64,000 nucleotides of DNA, taken from positions 62,001-126,000 of the forward strand of contig CAZCBX010000002.1 of NCBI GenBank assembly GCA_964497185.1, written 5' to 3'. Under the pieces are notes generated by a model. It was not told where the DNA came from. It searched no databases and saw only the letters and a list, made by a program, of their open reading frames with translations. A program made the translations under genes and the position numbers. Position 1 is the stretch's first letter. Each line of letters opens with the position of its first letter. This DNA comes from CAZCBX01 sp964497185 (GTDB lineage Bacteria; Bdellovibrionota_G; JALEGL01; JAGRMV01). Shown here piece after piece: positions 34,656 through 42,703 of the stretch.

Positions 34656-35066
34656 ATGTCCATGAGCGATCCAACAGCAGATTTTTTAACGCGCATTCGT
34701 AACGCGCAAAAAGCCAAACTTTCCACAACGACGGTGCTTCATTCCAATATGAATGAAACGCTCTGTGAAGTGTTGAAAAAAGAAAATTTTATCAGCGGCT
34801 TTGAAGTTAAAACACCCGATGACAAAAAACCCATGAAAAAAGAAATTGAAATCACGCTTCGATATTCTTCTTCCATGGTGCCTTTGATTCAGGAAATTAA
34901 ACGATTAAGCAAACCAGGACGTCGCAAGTATGCCAATGCCGAAGAAATTCAGGCTGAAATGAAAACATTTGCAACAACCATTGTTTCAACCTCCAAAGGG
35001 ATCATGACCGATCGTGATGCTGTATCTCAAAAAGTGGGCGGCGAACTCGTCTGTCAATTGAGCTAA
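34656..35066 (+). CDS. rpsH: 30S ribosomal protein S8
   Basis: S8 is a central-domain 16S rRNA binder and the usual repressor of the spc operon. At 136 residues it has MSMSDPTADFLTRIRNAQKAK, then RLSKPGRRKYANAEEIQ and the C-terminal TTIVSTSKGIMTDRDAVSQKVGGELVCQL, with the STSKGIMTD motif that contacts RNA. The middle (about 40-75) is diverged. Confidence 0.97.
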   Translation: MSMSDPTADFLTRIRNAQKAKLSTTTVLHSNMNETLCEVLKKENFISGFEVKTPDDKKPMKKEIEITLRYSSSMVPLIQEIKRLSKPGRRKYANAEEIQAEMKTFATTIVSTSKGIMTDRDAVSQKVGGELVCQLS

Positions 35067-35086
35067 GCGAAAGGAAGCGTAATAGT

Positions 35087-35626
35087 ATGTCAAGAATTGG
35101 AAAACAACCGATTGCCATTCCCAACGGTGTGAACGTAAGCGTTGACAACGGTGTGGTGAAGGTGTCTGGACCCAAGGGCAATCTTGAGTATAAAACAGCT
35201 CCCACTGTAAAGGTAGAAGTGGTGGACGGCCAAGTGGTTTGTTCAGTGGGCGAAAAAACCGATGATAAATCCAAGTTTGGTTTGTGTCGGAGCATTATCG
35301 CCAACATGGTTGAAGGCTGCAACACTGGTTTTAAAAAGGTGTTGGACGTCAATGGTGTGGGTTACCGCGCGCAAGTTCAAGGTCAAACTTTAGAGCTTAC
35401 GCTTGGTTTTTCTCACAACATTTCTCACCCAATCCCAGAGGGAATTTTTATCAACGTAGAAGGTAAAACCAATCAAATTACCATTGAAGGCGCTGACAAA
35501 CAGCTGGTGGGCCAAGTGGCTGCCGAAGTTCGTGGGTATCGTAGCCCTGAACCCTACAATGGAAAAGGCGTAAAATATGAGACGGAAGTCATCCGTCGCA
35601 AAGCAGGTAAGTCTGCAGGCGCATAA
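35087..35626 (+). CDS. rplF: 50S ribosomal protein L6
   Basis: L6 lies near the sarcin-ricin loop. The 179-residue two-domain protein has MSRIGKQPIAIPNGVNV, VNGVGYRAQVQGQTLELTLGFSHNI, and the C-terminal GADKQLVGQVAAEVRGYRSPEPYNGKGVKYETEVIRRKAGKS. GGAAG is upstream. Standard position between rpsH and rplR. Confidence 0.98.
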   Translation: MSRIGKQPIAIPNGVNVSVDNGVVKVSGPKGNLEYKTAPTVKVEVVDGQVVCSVGEKTDDKSKFGLCRSIIANMVEGCNTGFKKVLDVNGVGYRAQVQGQTLELTLGFSHNISHPIPEGIFINVEGKTNQITIEGADKQLVGQVAAEVRGYRSPEPYNGKGVKYETEVIRRKAGKSAGA

Positions 35627-35635
35627 GGAGCAACG

Positions 35636-36001
35636 ATGAAACGTACGATGACATCTCAAGATAAACGAAAAACCCGGGTACGTCGCAGCCTGCGATCTTC
35701 CGTAGAACGCCCTCGACTCACAGTTTTTCGCAGCAACAAACATATCTATGCACAAATCATCAACGATGTAGAAGCAAAAACGCTTGTCAGTGCATCCACT
35801 CAAAGCAAAGAGTTGGAAGCCTCGTTGAAGAGCAAAAGCACCAGTGATATGGATGCCGCAACCCAGGTGGGCAAACTATTGGCTGAAAAAGCATTGAAAT
35901 CTGACATTAAAAACGTTTTGTTTGATCGGGGTCCATATTTGTACCACGGTCGAGTCAAAGCATTGGCAGACGCAGCACGCGAAGCTGGTTTAACTTTTTA
36001 A
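35636..36001 (+). CDS. rplR: 50S ribosomal protein L18
   Basis: L18 is the 5S rRNA-binding partner of L5. The 121-residue product has a basic N-terminus (KRKTRVRRSLRSSVERPRLTVFRSNKHIYAQII), a divergent middle, and VLFDRGPYLYHGRVKALADAAREAGLTF, the family C-terminus. Confidence 0.97.
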   Translation: MKRTMTSQDKRKTRVRRSLRSSVERPRLTVFRSNKHIYAQIINDVEAKTLVSASTQSKELEASLKSKSTSDMDAATQVGKLLAEKALKSDIKNVLFDRGPYLYHGRVKALADAAREAGLTF

Positions 36002-36025
36002 TATCCAAGGAAACGAAAGAAAAAA

Positions 36026-36565
36026 ATGGCAAATAACATTAATCCAGATGAGTTGACCCTGACTGAAAGCGTGATTAAAATCAATCGCGTTGCAAAAGTT
36101 GTTAAAGGTGGTCGACGTTTTAGTTTCTCAGCCCTTGTGGTTGCAGGTGACAAAAAAGGCCATGTAGGCATTGGTTTGGGCAAAGCCAATGAAGTGCCTG
36201 AAGCCATCCGCAAAGGAGCCGCTCAAGCCAAACGTGCGCTGGTTAAAATTCCATTGAAAGATGGCACCATCACTCAAGAAGTCGTTGGAAACTATGGCAG
36301 CGGCCAGGTTTTGCTAAAACCTGCCTCAGATGGTACTGGCGTTATTGCCGGCGGCGCAGTTCGTGCGGTGGTAGAAGCAGCAGGTGTGCAAAATGTGCTA
36401 AGTAAATCCATTGGCACTTCCAATCCCCACAATGTGGTGAAAGCAACCATGTCTGCCCTGGAGCACCTTCGTGACTCTCAAGAAATTTTCATTCACCGCG
36501 GTGGTACCATCGAAGTGGATCAATACAATAGTGCGGACGACGCAACGGCAGCGTCCGAAGAATAG
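36026..36565 (+). CDS. rpsE: 30S ribosomal protein S5
   Basis: S5 supports decoding fidelity and the mRNA entry helicase. The 179-residue product has VIKINRVAKVVKGGRRFSFSALVVAGDKKGHVGIGLGKANEVPEAIRKG, GSGQVLLKPASDGTGVIAGGAVRAVVEAAGVQNVLSKSIGTSNPHNVV. The C-terminal tail after about residue 155 is diverged and acidic. Confidence 0.98.
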   Translation: MANNINPDELTLTESVIKINRVAKVVKGGRRFSFSALVVAGDKKGHVGIGLGKANEVPEAIRKGAAQAKRALVKIPLKDGTITQEVVGNYGSGQVLLKPASDGTGVIAGGAVRAVVEAAGVQNVLSKSIGTSNPHNVVKATMSALEHLRDSQEIFIHRGGTIEVDQYNSADDATAASEE

Positions 36566-36574
36566 GAATCGATC

Positions 36575-36886
36575 ATGAGCAAAGCAAATAAAATTACGCT
36601 AACCATGCAGCGAAGCACCATTGCCACCAACCCCAACCAAAAAGACAATTTACGTGGTTTGGGTTTGCGTAGACGAGGCGATCAAGTGGTGTTAAATGAT
36701 ACAGCTGCAACCCGAGGCATGATTCGAAAAGTTATTCATTTGGTTCATGTAGAAAAAGGCGACACATCCGTCAAAAAAGAAAAGAAATCTTTCTTTGAGG
36801 TGTCAGAGCCCAAAGCAGACAAAAAAACTGCCGCCAAAAAAACGACCAAGAAAGCAGCTGCGAAAAAGACAGCAGATAAAAAGTAG
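36575..36886 (+). CDS. rpmD: 50S ribosomal protein L30 with Lys/Ala-rich tail
   Basis: The first 60 residues are a normal bacterial L30 (ITLTMQRSTIATNPNQKDNLRGLGLRRRGDQVVLNDTAATRGMIRKVIHLV). A 43-residue addition follows, ending in AAKK/TTKKAAAKK repeats, so the protein is 103 residues rather than about 60. The repeats closely resemble those on L24 and L17. rplO starts nine bases later, so the extension uses the whole space and is not an annotation artefact. Confidence 0.95.
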   Translation: MSKANKITLTMQRSTIATNPNQKDNLRGLGLRRRGDQVVLNDTAATRGMIRKVIHLVHVEKGDTSVKKEKKSFFEVSEPKADKKTAAKKTTKKAAAKKTADKK

Positions 36887-36895
36887 GAGAGCATT

Positions 36896-37351
36896 ATGGA
36901 TTTATCAAATTTGCACCCCCCTGTAGGGTCTCGAAAAAAACGCAAGCGCGTGGGTCGCGGCGAGTCATCCGGTTTGGGTAAAACCTCCGGTAAAGGTCAT
37001 AAAGGCCAAAATGCACGCAGTGGTACAGGCGGAAAAGTAGGTTTTGAAGGTGGTCAAATGCCATTGATGCGCCGACTACCCAAATATGGCTTTACCAATA
37101 TCAACCGTCAGCCCGTGCATGTGGTATCTCTTGATCACCTCAATGCTTTTAATGATGGTGATACCGTGTCAGAAGCCACGTTGAAAGAGCAAAAACTGGT
37201 GCCCAACAAGTTTTCAGGTCGCATCAAAGTGTTGGCCAACGGAAAATTGGAAAAAAAGCTAACCATTGAGCTCGATCGCGTAAGCGCAGGTGCCAAAGCC
37301 GCCATTGAAAAAGCAGGTGGCAGCGTAGTGACAACCAAAAAACAAGACTAA
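36896..37351 (+). CDS. rplO: 50S ribosomal protein L15
   Basis: This 151-residue 23S rRNA binder contains MDLSNLHPPVGSRKKRKRVGRGESSGLGKTSGKGHKGQNARSGTGGKVGFEGGQMPLMRRLPKYGFTN, given here as contiguous family blocks, and the C-terminal VSAGAKAAIEKAGGSV. AGGAG stands before the ATG. secY follows ten bases later, the normal order. Confidence 0.97.
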   Translation: MDLSNLHPPVGSRKKRKRVGRGESSGLGKTSGKGHKGQNARSGTGGKVGFEGGQMPLMRRLPKYGFTNINRQPVHVVSLDHLNAFNDGDTVSEATLKEQKLVPNKFSGRIKVLANGKLEKKLTIELDRVSAGAKAAIEKAGGSVVTTKKQD

Positions 37352-37360
37352 AGGATATTC

Positions 37361-38671
37361 ATGGCCGCCCAACTTGCAAACATGGCGAAGATACCAGAAC
37401 TTCGCAAACGCATTTTTTACACACTGGCGTTGTTGGGTGTGTATCGATTGGGTGTTCACGTCCCCACACCGGGCATTGATACCGTAGCACTGGCTCAGTT
37501 TTTTGAAGCCCAGTCGGGTACGATTTTGGGTGTGCTCAACTTGTTTAGCGGTGGTGCGCTGGAGCGTTTTTCAATTTTTGCGCTGGGTATCATGCCCTAC
37601 ATCAGTGCTTCCATTATCTTTCAGTTGTTGACGGTGGTTTTTCCTTACCTGGAAAAACTCAACAAAGAAGGAGAAATGGGTCGCAAGAAAATCCAGCAGT
37701 ATTCTCGCTATCTCACCATTGTCCTGGCCATTGTGCAGGGTTTTGGGATTGCCTCTTTTTTACAAGGGCAGGAAAACTTGGTTTTAAACCCAGGCACATG
37801 GTTCAAAATTCAAACCGTTATTACCCTGACCGCTGGTACAGCTTTCTTGATGTGGTTGGGTGAGCAAATCACCGAACGCGGCATTGGTAACGGCATCTCT
37901 TTGATCATTTTTGCAGGGATCGTTGCAGGCTTTCCAAGCGCGGTGGGCAATACACTGGAACTGGTGCGCGCTGGACAAATGAGTTCTCTGTTTTTGGCAG
38001 CGCTGGTTGCGTTCATGCTGTTGATTACTTATTTCATTGTTTATTTCGAACAAGCGCACCGTCGCGTGCCTGTCCACTATGCCAAACGTGTGGTGGGTCG
38101 AAAAATGATGCAAGGCCAGCAGTCTGCTTTGCCGCTTAAATTAAACATGGCAGGCGTGATTCCGCCCATTTTTGCCAGCTCGCTGTTGACGTTTCCAGCC
38201 ACTTTGGCCACTTTTTCTCAAGCTGACTGGGTCCAACAAATCAGTGGACAATTGTCCTATGGCGGTTGGATTTTTAATACCTTGCAGGTGATTTTAATTA
38301 TCTTTTTCTGTTTCTTTTACACAGCCATTCAGTTTAACCCTGAAGATGTAGCCGAAAACATGAAAAAAATGGGTGGTTATGTTCCTGGCATTCGACCCGG
38401 CAAAAACACCGCAGAATACATTGAAAAAGTCCTAACCCGATTGACGCTGGTGGGTGCCATATACGTAGCGGCCGTATGTACCATTCCTGTATTGTTGCAG
38501 TCCAAAGCAGGCGTTTCATTTTATTTTGGGGGTACGAGCTTATTGATTATTGTTGGGGTGGCACTAGACACCATGTCGAAAATTGAGCAACATTTGTTTA
38601 ATCATCACTACGATGGTTTCTTGGCTTCAAGTTCAGGTACTTCTCGTAAACTCAAAGCCAGAAAAAGGTAG
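37361..38671 (+). CDS. secY: Protein translocase subunit SecY
   Basis: This is the ten-helix channel of the Sec export system. The 436-residue product has IPELRKRIFYTLALLGVYRLGVHVPTPGID, the plug-region LFSGGALERFSIFALGIMPYISASII, GNGISLIIFAGIVAG, and the RRVPVHYAKRVVGRKMMQGQQSALPLKLNMAGVIPPIFASS cytosolic loop that contacts SecA and the ribosome. FNPEDVAENMKKMGGYVPGIRPGKNTAEYIEKVLTR and the basic C-terminus are intact. It pairs with secE at 13285; secG is not in the window. Confidence 0.98.
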   Translation: MAAQLANMAKIPELRKRIFYTLALLGVYRLGVHVPTPGIDTVALAQFFEAQSGTILGVLNLFSGGALERFSIFALGIMPYISASIIFQLLTVVFPYLEKLNKEGEMGRKKIQQYSRYLTIVLAIVQGFGIASFLQGQENLVLNPGTWFKIQTVITLTAGTAFLMWLGEQITERGIGNGISLIIFAGIVAGFPSAVGNTLELVRAGQMSSLFLAALVAFMLLITYFIVYFEQAHRRVPVHYAKRVVGRKMMQGQQSALPLKLNMAGVIPPIFASSLLTFPATLATFSQADWVQQISGQLSYGGWIFNTLQVILIIFFCFFYTAIQFNPEDVAENMKKMGGYVPGIRPGKNTAEYIEKVLTRLTLVGAIYVAAVCTIPVLLQSKAGVSFYFGGTSLLIIVGVALDTMSKIEQHLFNHHYDGFLASSSGTSRKLKARKR

Positions 38672-38682
38672 CGGTCATTTTT

Positions 38683-39231
38683 ATGAACGTTATTTTATTG
38701 GGCGCCCCAGGCGCAGGCAAAGGCACGCAAGCTGAACTGTTATCAGACGAGCAAAACATCAAACATATTTCATCGGGTGATTTGTTTCGCATTGAAGTGT
38801 CGAAAGAGACCCCATTGGGCTTGGAAGCCAAATCCTATATGGATCAAGGCGAGTTGGTGCCCGACCAGGTGGTGATCAACATGATCAACCAGCACCTGCC
38901 CACCGACCGTGGCTTTTTGCTGGATGGGTTTCCTCGTACGTTGGATCAAGCCAAAGCGTTGGATGCCAATTTAGCCGCCCAACAGCGACGCATCGACATT
39001 GTATTGAACATCAACGTTCCAGAAGCGCAGTTGACCGAGCGCTTGGTATCGCGTCGCCGCTCAGATGACAATCTTGAAACCATTCAAAACCGTTTAAAAG
39101 TGTATACAAAACAAACACAGCCCCTGATTGCTTTTTATGAAGACCAAAATCTTTTGGTGCACATTGATGGCAATCAACCGGTTGAAAATGTGGCTCAGCA
39201 AATTCAAAGTGCGGTAAAGGGGATTCAATGA
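38683..39231 (+). CDS. adk: Adenylate kinase, short-LID form
   Basis: Interconverts ATP, ADP and AMP. The 182-residue product has the P-loop GAPGAGKGTQ, ISSGDLFRIEV, the AMP-binding GFLLDGFPRTLDQAKALD and RRRSDDNLETIQNRLKVY. The LID insert of about 27 residues, with or without zinc cysteines, is missing: the chain goes directly from LVSRR to RSDDN. This short form is known in several bacterial groups. Its stop overlaps the map start as ATGA. Confidence 0.96.
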   Translation: MNVILLGAPGAGKGTQAELLSDEQNIKHISSGDLFRIEVSKETPLGLEAKSYMDQGELVPDQVVINMINQHLPTDRGFLLDGFPRTLDQAKALDANLAAQQRRIDIVLNINVPEAQLTERLVSRRRSDDNLETIQNRLKVYTKQTQPLIAFYEDQNLLVHIDGNQPVENVAQQIQSAVKGIQ

Positions 39232-39977
39232 TCACCCTAAAAACCAATGAAGAAATTGAGATCATGCGTGAGGCCAACCGCATCATTGCACAAACCCGTG
39301 CGGTGATCCTTCCTATGGTCAAGCCAGGTATCAGCACATGGGAGATCGACCAAGCAGCCGAAGAAAGCATACGGTCCAAAGGAGCGACGCCTGCATTTAA
39401 GGGCTATCATGGCTTTCCTGCAACCTTATGCATGGCTTTAAATGATGTGGTGGTTCATGGCATTCCCAGCAAAGACGTGATTTTAAAAGAGGGCGATATT
39501 TTAGGCATTGATATGGGCACCATTTACAAAGGTTTTTATGGAGATTCAGCGGTGACGGTGCCTGTAGGCAAGGTCTCTGAGAAAGCCCAAAAGCTGATGC
39601 GCATTACCGAAGAATGTCTCCATAAAGGCATCAAACAGGCGTTGCCTGGCAACCATATCTCTGATATAGGAGCTGCAGTCCAAGCACACGCTGAAAGCCA
39701 CGGCTATTCAGTGGTTCGCGACTTTGTGGGCCACGGCATTGGACAAAACCTTCATGAAGACCCTCAGGTGCCCAATTATGGCGTAAAGGGGCGGGGGATC
39801 AAAATTGAGGCAGGTATGGTCCTGGCCATTGAGCCCATGATCAATGAAGGCACGCCAGAGGTACAAATTGAAGAAGATGGCTGGACAGCCGTGACAAAAG
39901 ACGGTATGTTGTCCGCCCACTTCGAACATTCAATTGCGGTCACCCCAGACGGGCCCGTAATTCTAAGTACGTTGTGA
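39228..39977 (+). CDS. map: Methionine aminopeptidase, type I
   Basis: Removes the initiator methionine from new proteins. The 249-residue product has the five metal ligands in their motifs: IDMG and YGDSAV (Asp, Asp), GHGIGQNLHEDPQVPNYG (His), AIEPMI (Glu) and EHSIAV (Glu), plus the substrate His in GYHGFPATLC. No N-terminal SH3 linker is present. Overlaps adk by four bases. It lies between secY-adk and rpmJ, as in many bacteria, but without infA alongside. Confidence 0.97.
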   Translation: MITLKTNEEIEIMREANRIIAQTRAVILPMVKPGISTWEIDQAAEESIRSKGATPAFKGYHGFPATLCMALNDVVVHGIPSKDVILKEGDILGIDMGTIYKGFYGDSAVTVPVGKVSEKAQKLMRITEECLHKGIKQALPGNHISDIGAAVQAHAESHGYSVVRDFVGHGIGQNLHEDPQVPNYGVKGRGIKIEAGMVLAIEPMINEGTPEVQIEEDGWTAVTKDGMLSAHFEHSIAVTPDGPVILSTL

Positions 39978-40073
39978 GACGCTGCTTAGGCAAACATAAA
40001 CCAATGATATCGCGCGGTTTTTGCAATCCATTTGCAAAGCCCCGGTGAAGGAAAATAAAAGGAAAAAAATACA

Positions 40074-40187
40074 ATGAAAGTTAGAGCATCTGTAAAAAAG
40101 ATTTGCGACAAATGCAAAGTCATTCGTCGCCACGGCATCGTTCGTGTAATTTGTGACAACCCTCGACACAAGCAAAGACAAGGATAA
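40074..40187 (+). CDS. rpmJ: 50S ribosomal protein L36, zinc-binding form
   Basis: This 37-residue protein was found by direct translation: MKVRASVKKICDKCKVIRRHG then IVRVICDNPRHKQRQG. C11, C14, C27 and H32 form the zinc ribbon of the C+ type L36. The ATG follows AAAGGA. It stands 96 bases after map and five bases before rpsM, its usual place at the start of the alpha block. Confidence 0.97.
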   Translation: MKVRASVKKICDKCKVIRRHGIVRVICDNPRHKQRQG

Positions 40188-40192
40188 GCATC

Positions 40193-40573
40193 ATGGCACG
40201 CGTATCAGGAATCGATTTACCCCGTAACAAGCGCATGGACATTGCGCTTACATACATTCACGGCATTGGTTTAACCACCTCCAAAGACATTTGCGAAGCC
40301 GCCAACGTAGACATTTACAAAAAAACCGACGATTTGACCGAGGCAGAAGTAATTCGAATCCGTGAAATCGTAGATTCAAACTACAAAGTTGAAGGTGACC
40401 TTCGCCGAGAAGTCAACGGCAACATCAAACGTTTGATGGACTTGGGAAATTACCGAGGCATTCGCCATCGTAAATCACTGCCATGTCGTGGTCAGCGTAC
40501 CAGCACCAACGCACGCACCCGTAAGGGCAAAAACAAAGGCCCCATCCGTGGTGCCAGCAAGCCCGGTAAATAA
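40193..40573 (+). CDS. rpsM: 30S ribosomal protein S13
   Basis: This head protein forms subunit bridges and contacts P-site tRNA. The 126-residue product has ARVSGIDLPRNKRMDIALTYIHGIG, YRGIRHRKSLPCRGQRTSTNARTRKGK and the basic C-terminal tail reaching tRNA. A Cys in SLPCRGQRT is usually Pro-Val/Cys in bacteria and is unremarkable. rpsK follows after 34 bases. Confidence 0.98.
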   Translation: MARVSGIDLPRNKRMDIALTYIHGIGLTTSKDICEAANVDIYKKTDDLTEAEVIRIREIVDSNYKVEGDLRREVNGNIKRLMDLGNYRGIRHRKSLPCRGQRTSTNARTRKGKNKGPIRGASKPGK

Positions 40574-40607
40574 TCACACTGCTACATGTAGGTAAGGAAA
40601 AAGCATC

Positions 40608-41000
40608 ATGGCTCAGAAAAAAAACGTTTCTAAAAAGAAAAAAGAAAAAAAGAACATTCCCCACGGCATTGCCAACATTCGGGCGACTTTTAACAACACC
40701 ATTGTCACGTTTGCAGATCCAAACGGCAACGTGTTGTCATGGTCTACTTCCGGTGCGCAAGGTTTTAAAGGGTCTAAAAAATCCACACCTTTTGCTTCGC
40801 AAATTGCAGCTTCTGAAGCAGCCAAAAAAGCAAAAGATTGTGGCATTAAGTCTGTAGACGTTCGGGTTAAAGGACCGGGCGCTGGTCGAGAGGCCGCCAT
40901 TCGAGCCATTCAAAGCTCTGGCATTCGCGTGACCACGATCAAAGATGTAACCCCCATCCCGCACAACGGCTGTCGCCCTCCAAAACGACGTCGCGTGTGA
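40608..41000 (+). CDS. rpsK: 30S ribosomal protein S11
   Basis: This platform protein near the E site has 130 residues, with NIRATFNNTIVTFADPNGNVLSWSTSGAQGFKGSKKSTPFASQIAA and the C-terminal KDVTPIPHNGCRPPKRRRV. The Lys-rich N-terminus (AQKKNVSKKKKEKKN) is slightly extended. rpoA follows directly; rpsD, usually between them, is missing. Confidence 0.98.
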   Translation: MAQKKNVSKKKKEKKNIPHGIANIRATFNNTIVTFADPNGNVLSWSTSGAQGFKGSKKSTPFASQIAASEAAKKAKDCGIKSVDVRVKGPGAGREAAIRAIQSSGIRVTTIKDVTPIPHNGCRPPKRRRV

Positions 41001-41049
41001 TTTGATTTTAACCATATCCGTAACCAAGAGTTAACAAAGGAGCTTTACA

Positions 41050-42099
41050 ATGTATCAAAACTGGACAGACTTAATTTACCCCAAAGGCATTGAGGTCAAT
41101 CAAGACACGTTAAAAAAATCATATGGTAAAATCGAAGTGTCTCCCCTAGAGCGCGGCTTCGGTACCACCATCGGCAATTCTTTGCGTCGTATTCTGTTGT
41201 CTTCCCTTCAAGGCGCAGCCATCACGGCAGTGAAAATTGATGGCGTCAAACATGAGTTTTCAACCATCAAAGGTGTGTCTGAAGACGTCAGTGAAATTTT
41301 GCTGAACCTCAAAGAAGTGGTCATTCTTTCACGTTCCACCAAACCTGAAAAAATTGAAATCCACGCCAACAAACCAGGTGTGGTCACCGCCGCTGACATT
41401 GTTACCAGTGACAACATTGAAATTGTTAACCCAGATCAGCACATCGCCACCATCAGCGAAGCTGGTAAGCTTGACATCGAAATGACCGTAAAAATGGGCA
41501 AAGGCTACAAATTGGCCGATGAAAACAAAGAAGACGGCCATCCAGTCAACACCATTTTTATGGACAGCGTTTTTACGCCCATCGAAAAAGTAAACTTTAA
41601 CGTCAGTCAAGCCCGTGTGGGTCAACGAACCGACTTCGATAAACTAACTTTGGAAGTATGGACCAACGGAACGGTTACACCGCAAGATTCCATTGCCTAC
41701 GCTTCAAAAATTCTTAAAGAGCAGCTTCAAATTTTCATTAACTTTGATGAAGAAGAAGCCCAGCCTGCAGAAGAAGAAGCCGCTGAGTACGTAGAGTCCA
41801 ATCCACGCGTGAACGAAAACTTGCTTCGCAAAGTGGATGAACTGGAGCTATCTGTTCGCAGCACCAACTGTTTGGAAAACGCAGACATCAAATACATCGG
41901 TGAGTTGGTTCAGCGCAGCGAAAACGAAATGCTTCGCACCAAAAACTTTGGTCGCAAATCTTTGAATGAAATCAAAGAAATTTTGACCGAAATGGGTTTT
42001 TCATTGGGTATGAAGTTGGATCCTGAAGTGATTAAGGAAATCAACAAAATCCGTCAAAACACGGGTGCAGTGGTGCCCAGCGCAACCGAAGCTTCTTAA
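41050..42099 (+). CDS. rpoA: DNA-directed RNA polymerase subunit alpha
   Basis: This scaffold of RNA polymerase has 349 residues. The N-terminal dimerisation domain has VSPLERGFGTTIGNSLRRILLSSLQGAAITAVKIDGVKHEFSTIKGV. The C-terminal domain that binds UP elements and activators has LLRKVDELELSVRSTNCLENADIKYIGELVQRSENEMLRTKNFGRKSLNEIKEIL. AAGGAG precedes the ATG. The linker is acidic (EEEAQPAEEEAAEY). rplQ follows after 35 bases. Confidence 0.98.
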   Translation: MYQNWTDLIYPKGIEVNQDTLKKSYGKIEVSPLERGFGTTIGNSLRRILLSSLQGAAITAVKIDGVKHEFSTIKGVSEDVSEILLNLKEVVILSRSTKPEKIEIHANKPGVVTAADIVTSDNIEIVNPDQHIATISEAGKLDIEMTVKMGKGYKLADENKEDGHPVNTIFMDSVFTPIEKVNFNVSQARVGQRTDFDKLTLEVWTNGTVTPQDSIAYASKILKEQLQIFINFDEEEAQPAEEEAAEYVESNPRVNENLLRKVDELELSVRSTNCLENADIKYIGELVQRSENEMLRTKNFGRKSLNEIKEILTEMGFSLGMKLDPEVIKEINKIRQNTGAVVPSATEAS

Positions 42100-42134
42100 G
42101 CAAAGCTTTGGATTGAAGATAAAGGACGAATATT

Positions 42135-42692
42135 ATGAGACATAGATTAGCAGGAAGAACCCTCGGACGACGCACCAACCAACGTTTGGCATTGTTTCGT
42201 GGGCAAGCATCGAGTTTGATTCAGGAAGGCGCCATTGTCACAACTTTGGCCAAAGCCAAAGAATTGCGTCGGTATGTAGAACCCTTGATTACCTTGGCCA
42301 AACGTGGTGATTTGCACGCCCGTCGTCAAGCCGCATCCAAGCTTTATAAAAAAGAAACGGTGCAAAAGCTTTTTGAAGAATTGGCACCCGCTTTTAAAGA
42401 GCGCCCCGGTGGATACACCCGTATTTACAAATTGGGCCCCCGTCAAGGCGATGCAGCGCCCATGGCCCGCATTGAATTTGTAGGCGAACCCAAGAAAAAG
42501 GCCCCCAAGAAAAAAGCGGATGGCAAAAGCAAAACCGAAAGCAAAAAAGCTGCACCTAAAAAAGCAGCAGCCAAAAAAACAGCTGGAACCAAGAAAACCA
42601 GCAAAAAAAGCGCGACCAAAAATACAAGCAATAAAAAAGCGTCCGCCACCAAGAAAAAAGCAACCAAGAAAACCACCTCCAAAGCCAAATAG
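42135..42692 (+). CDS. rplQ: 50S ribosomal protein L17 with long Lys/Ala-rich tail
   Basis: The first 117 residues are a normal L17 (MRHRLAGRTLGRRTNQRLALFRGQASSLIQ to the ARIEFVGEP end motif). About 66 further residues follow of AAPKKAAAKK and SATKKKATKK type, 185 in all against about 120 usually. The tail resembles bacterial histone-H1-like proteins. It runs cleanly to a TAG whose downstream neighbour has its ribosome site immediately after, so it is real coding sequence. It closes the ribosomal protein run. Confidence 0.96.
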   Translation: MRHRLAGRTLGRRTNQRLALFRGQASSLIQEGAIVTTLAKAKELRRYVEPLITLAKRGDLHARRQAASKLYKKETVQKLFEELAPAFKERPGGYTRIYKLGPRQGDAAPMARIEFVGEPKKKAPKKKADGKSKTESKKAAPKKAAAKKTAGTKKTSKKSATKNTSNKKASATKKKATKKTTSKAK

Positions 42693-42703
42693 AGGTGTTC
42701 TTG

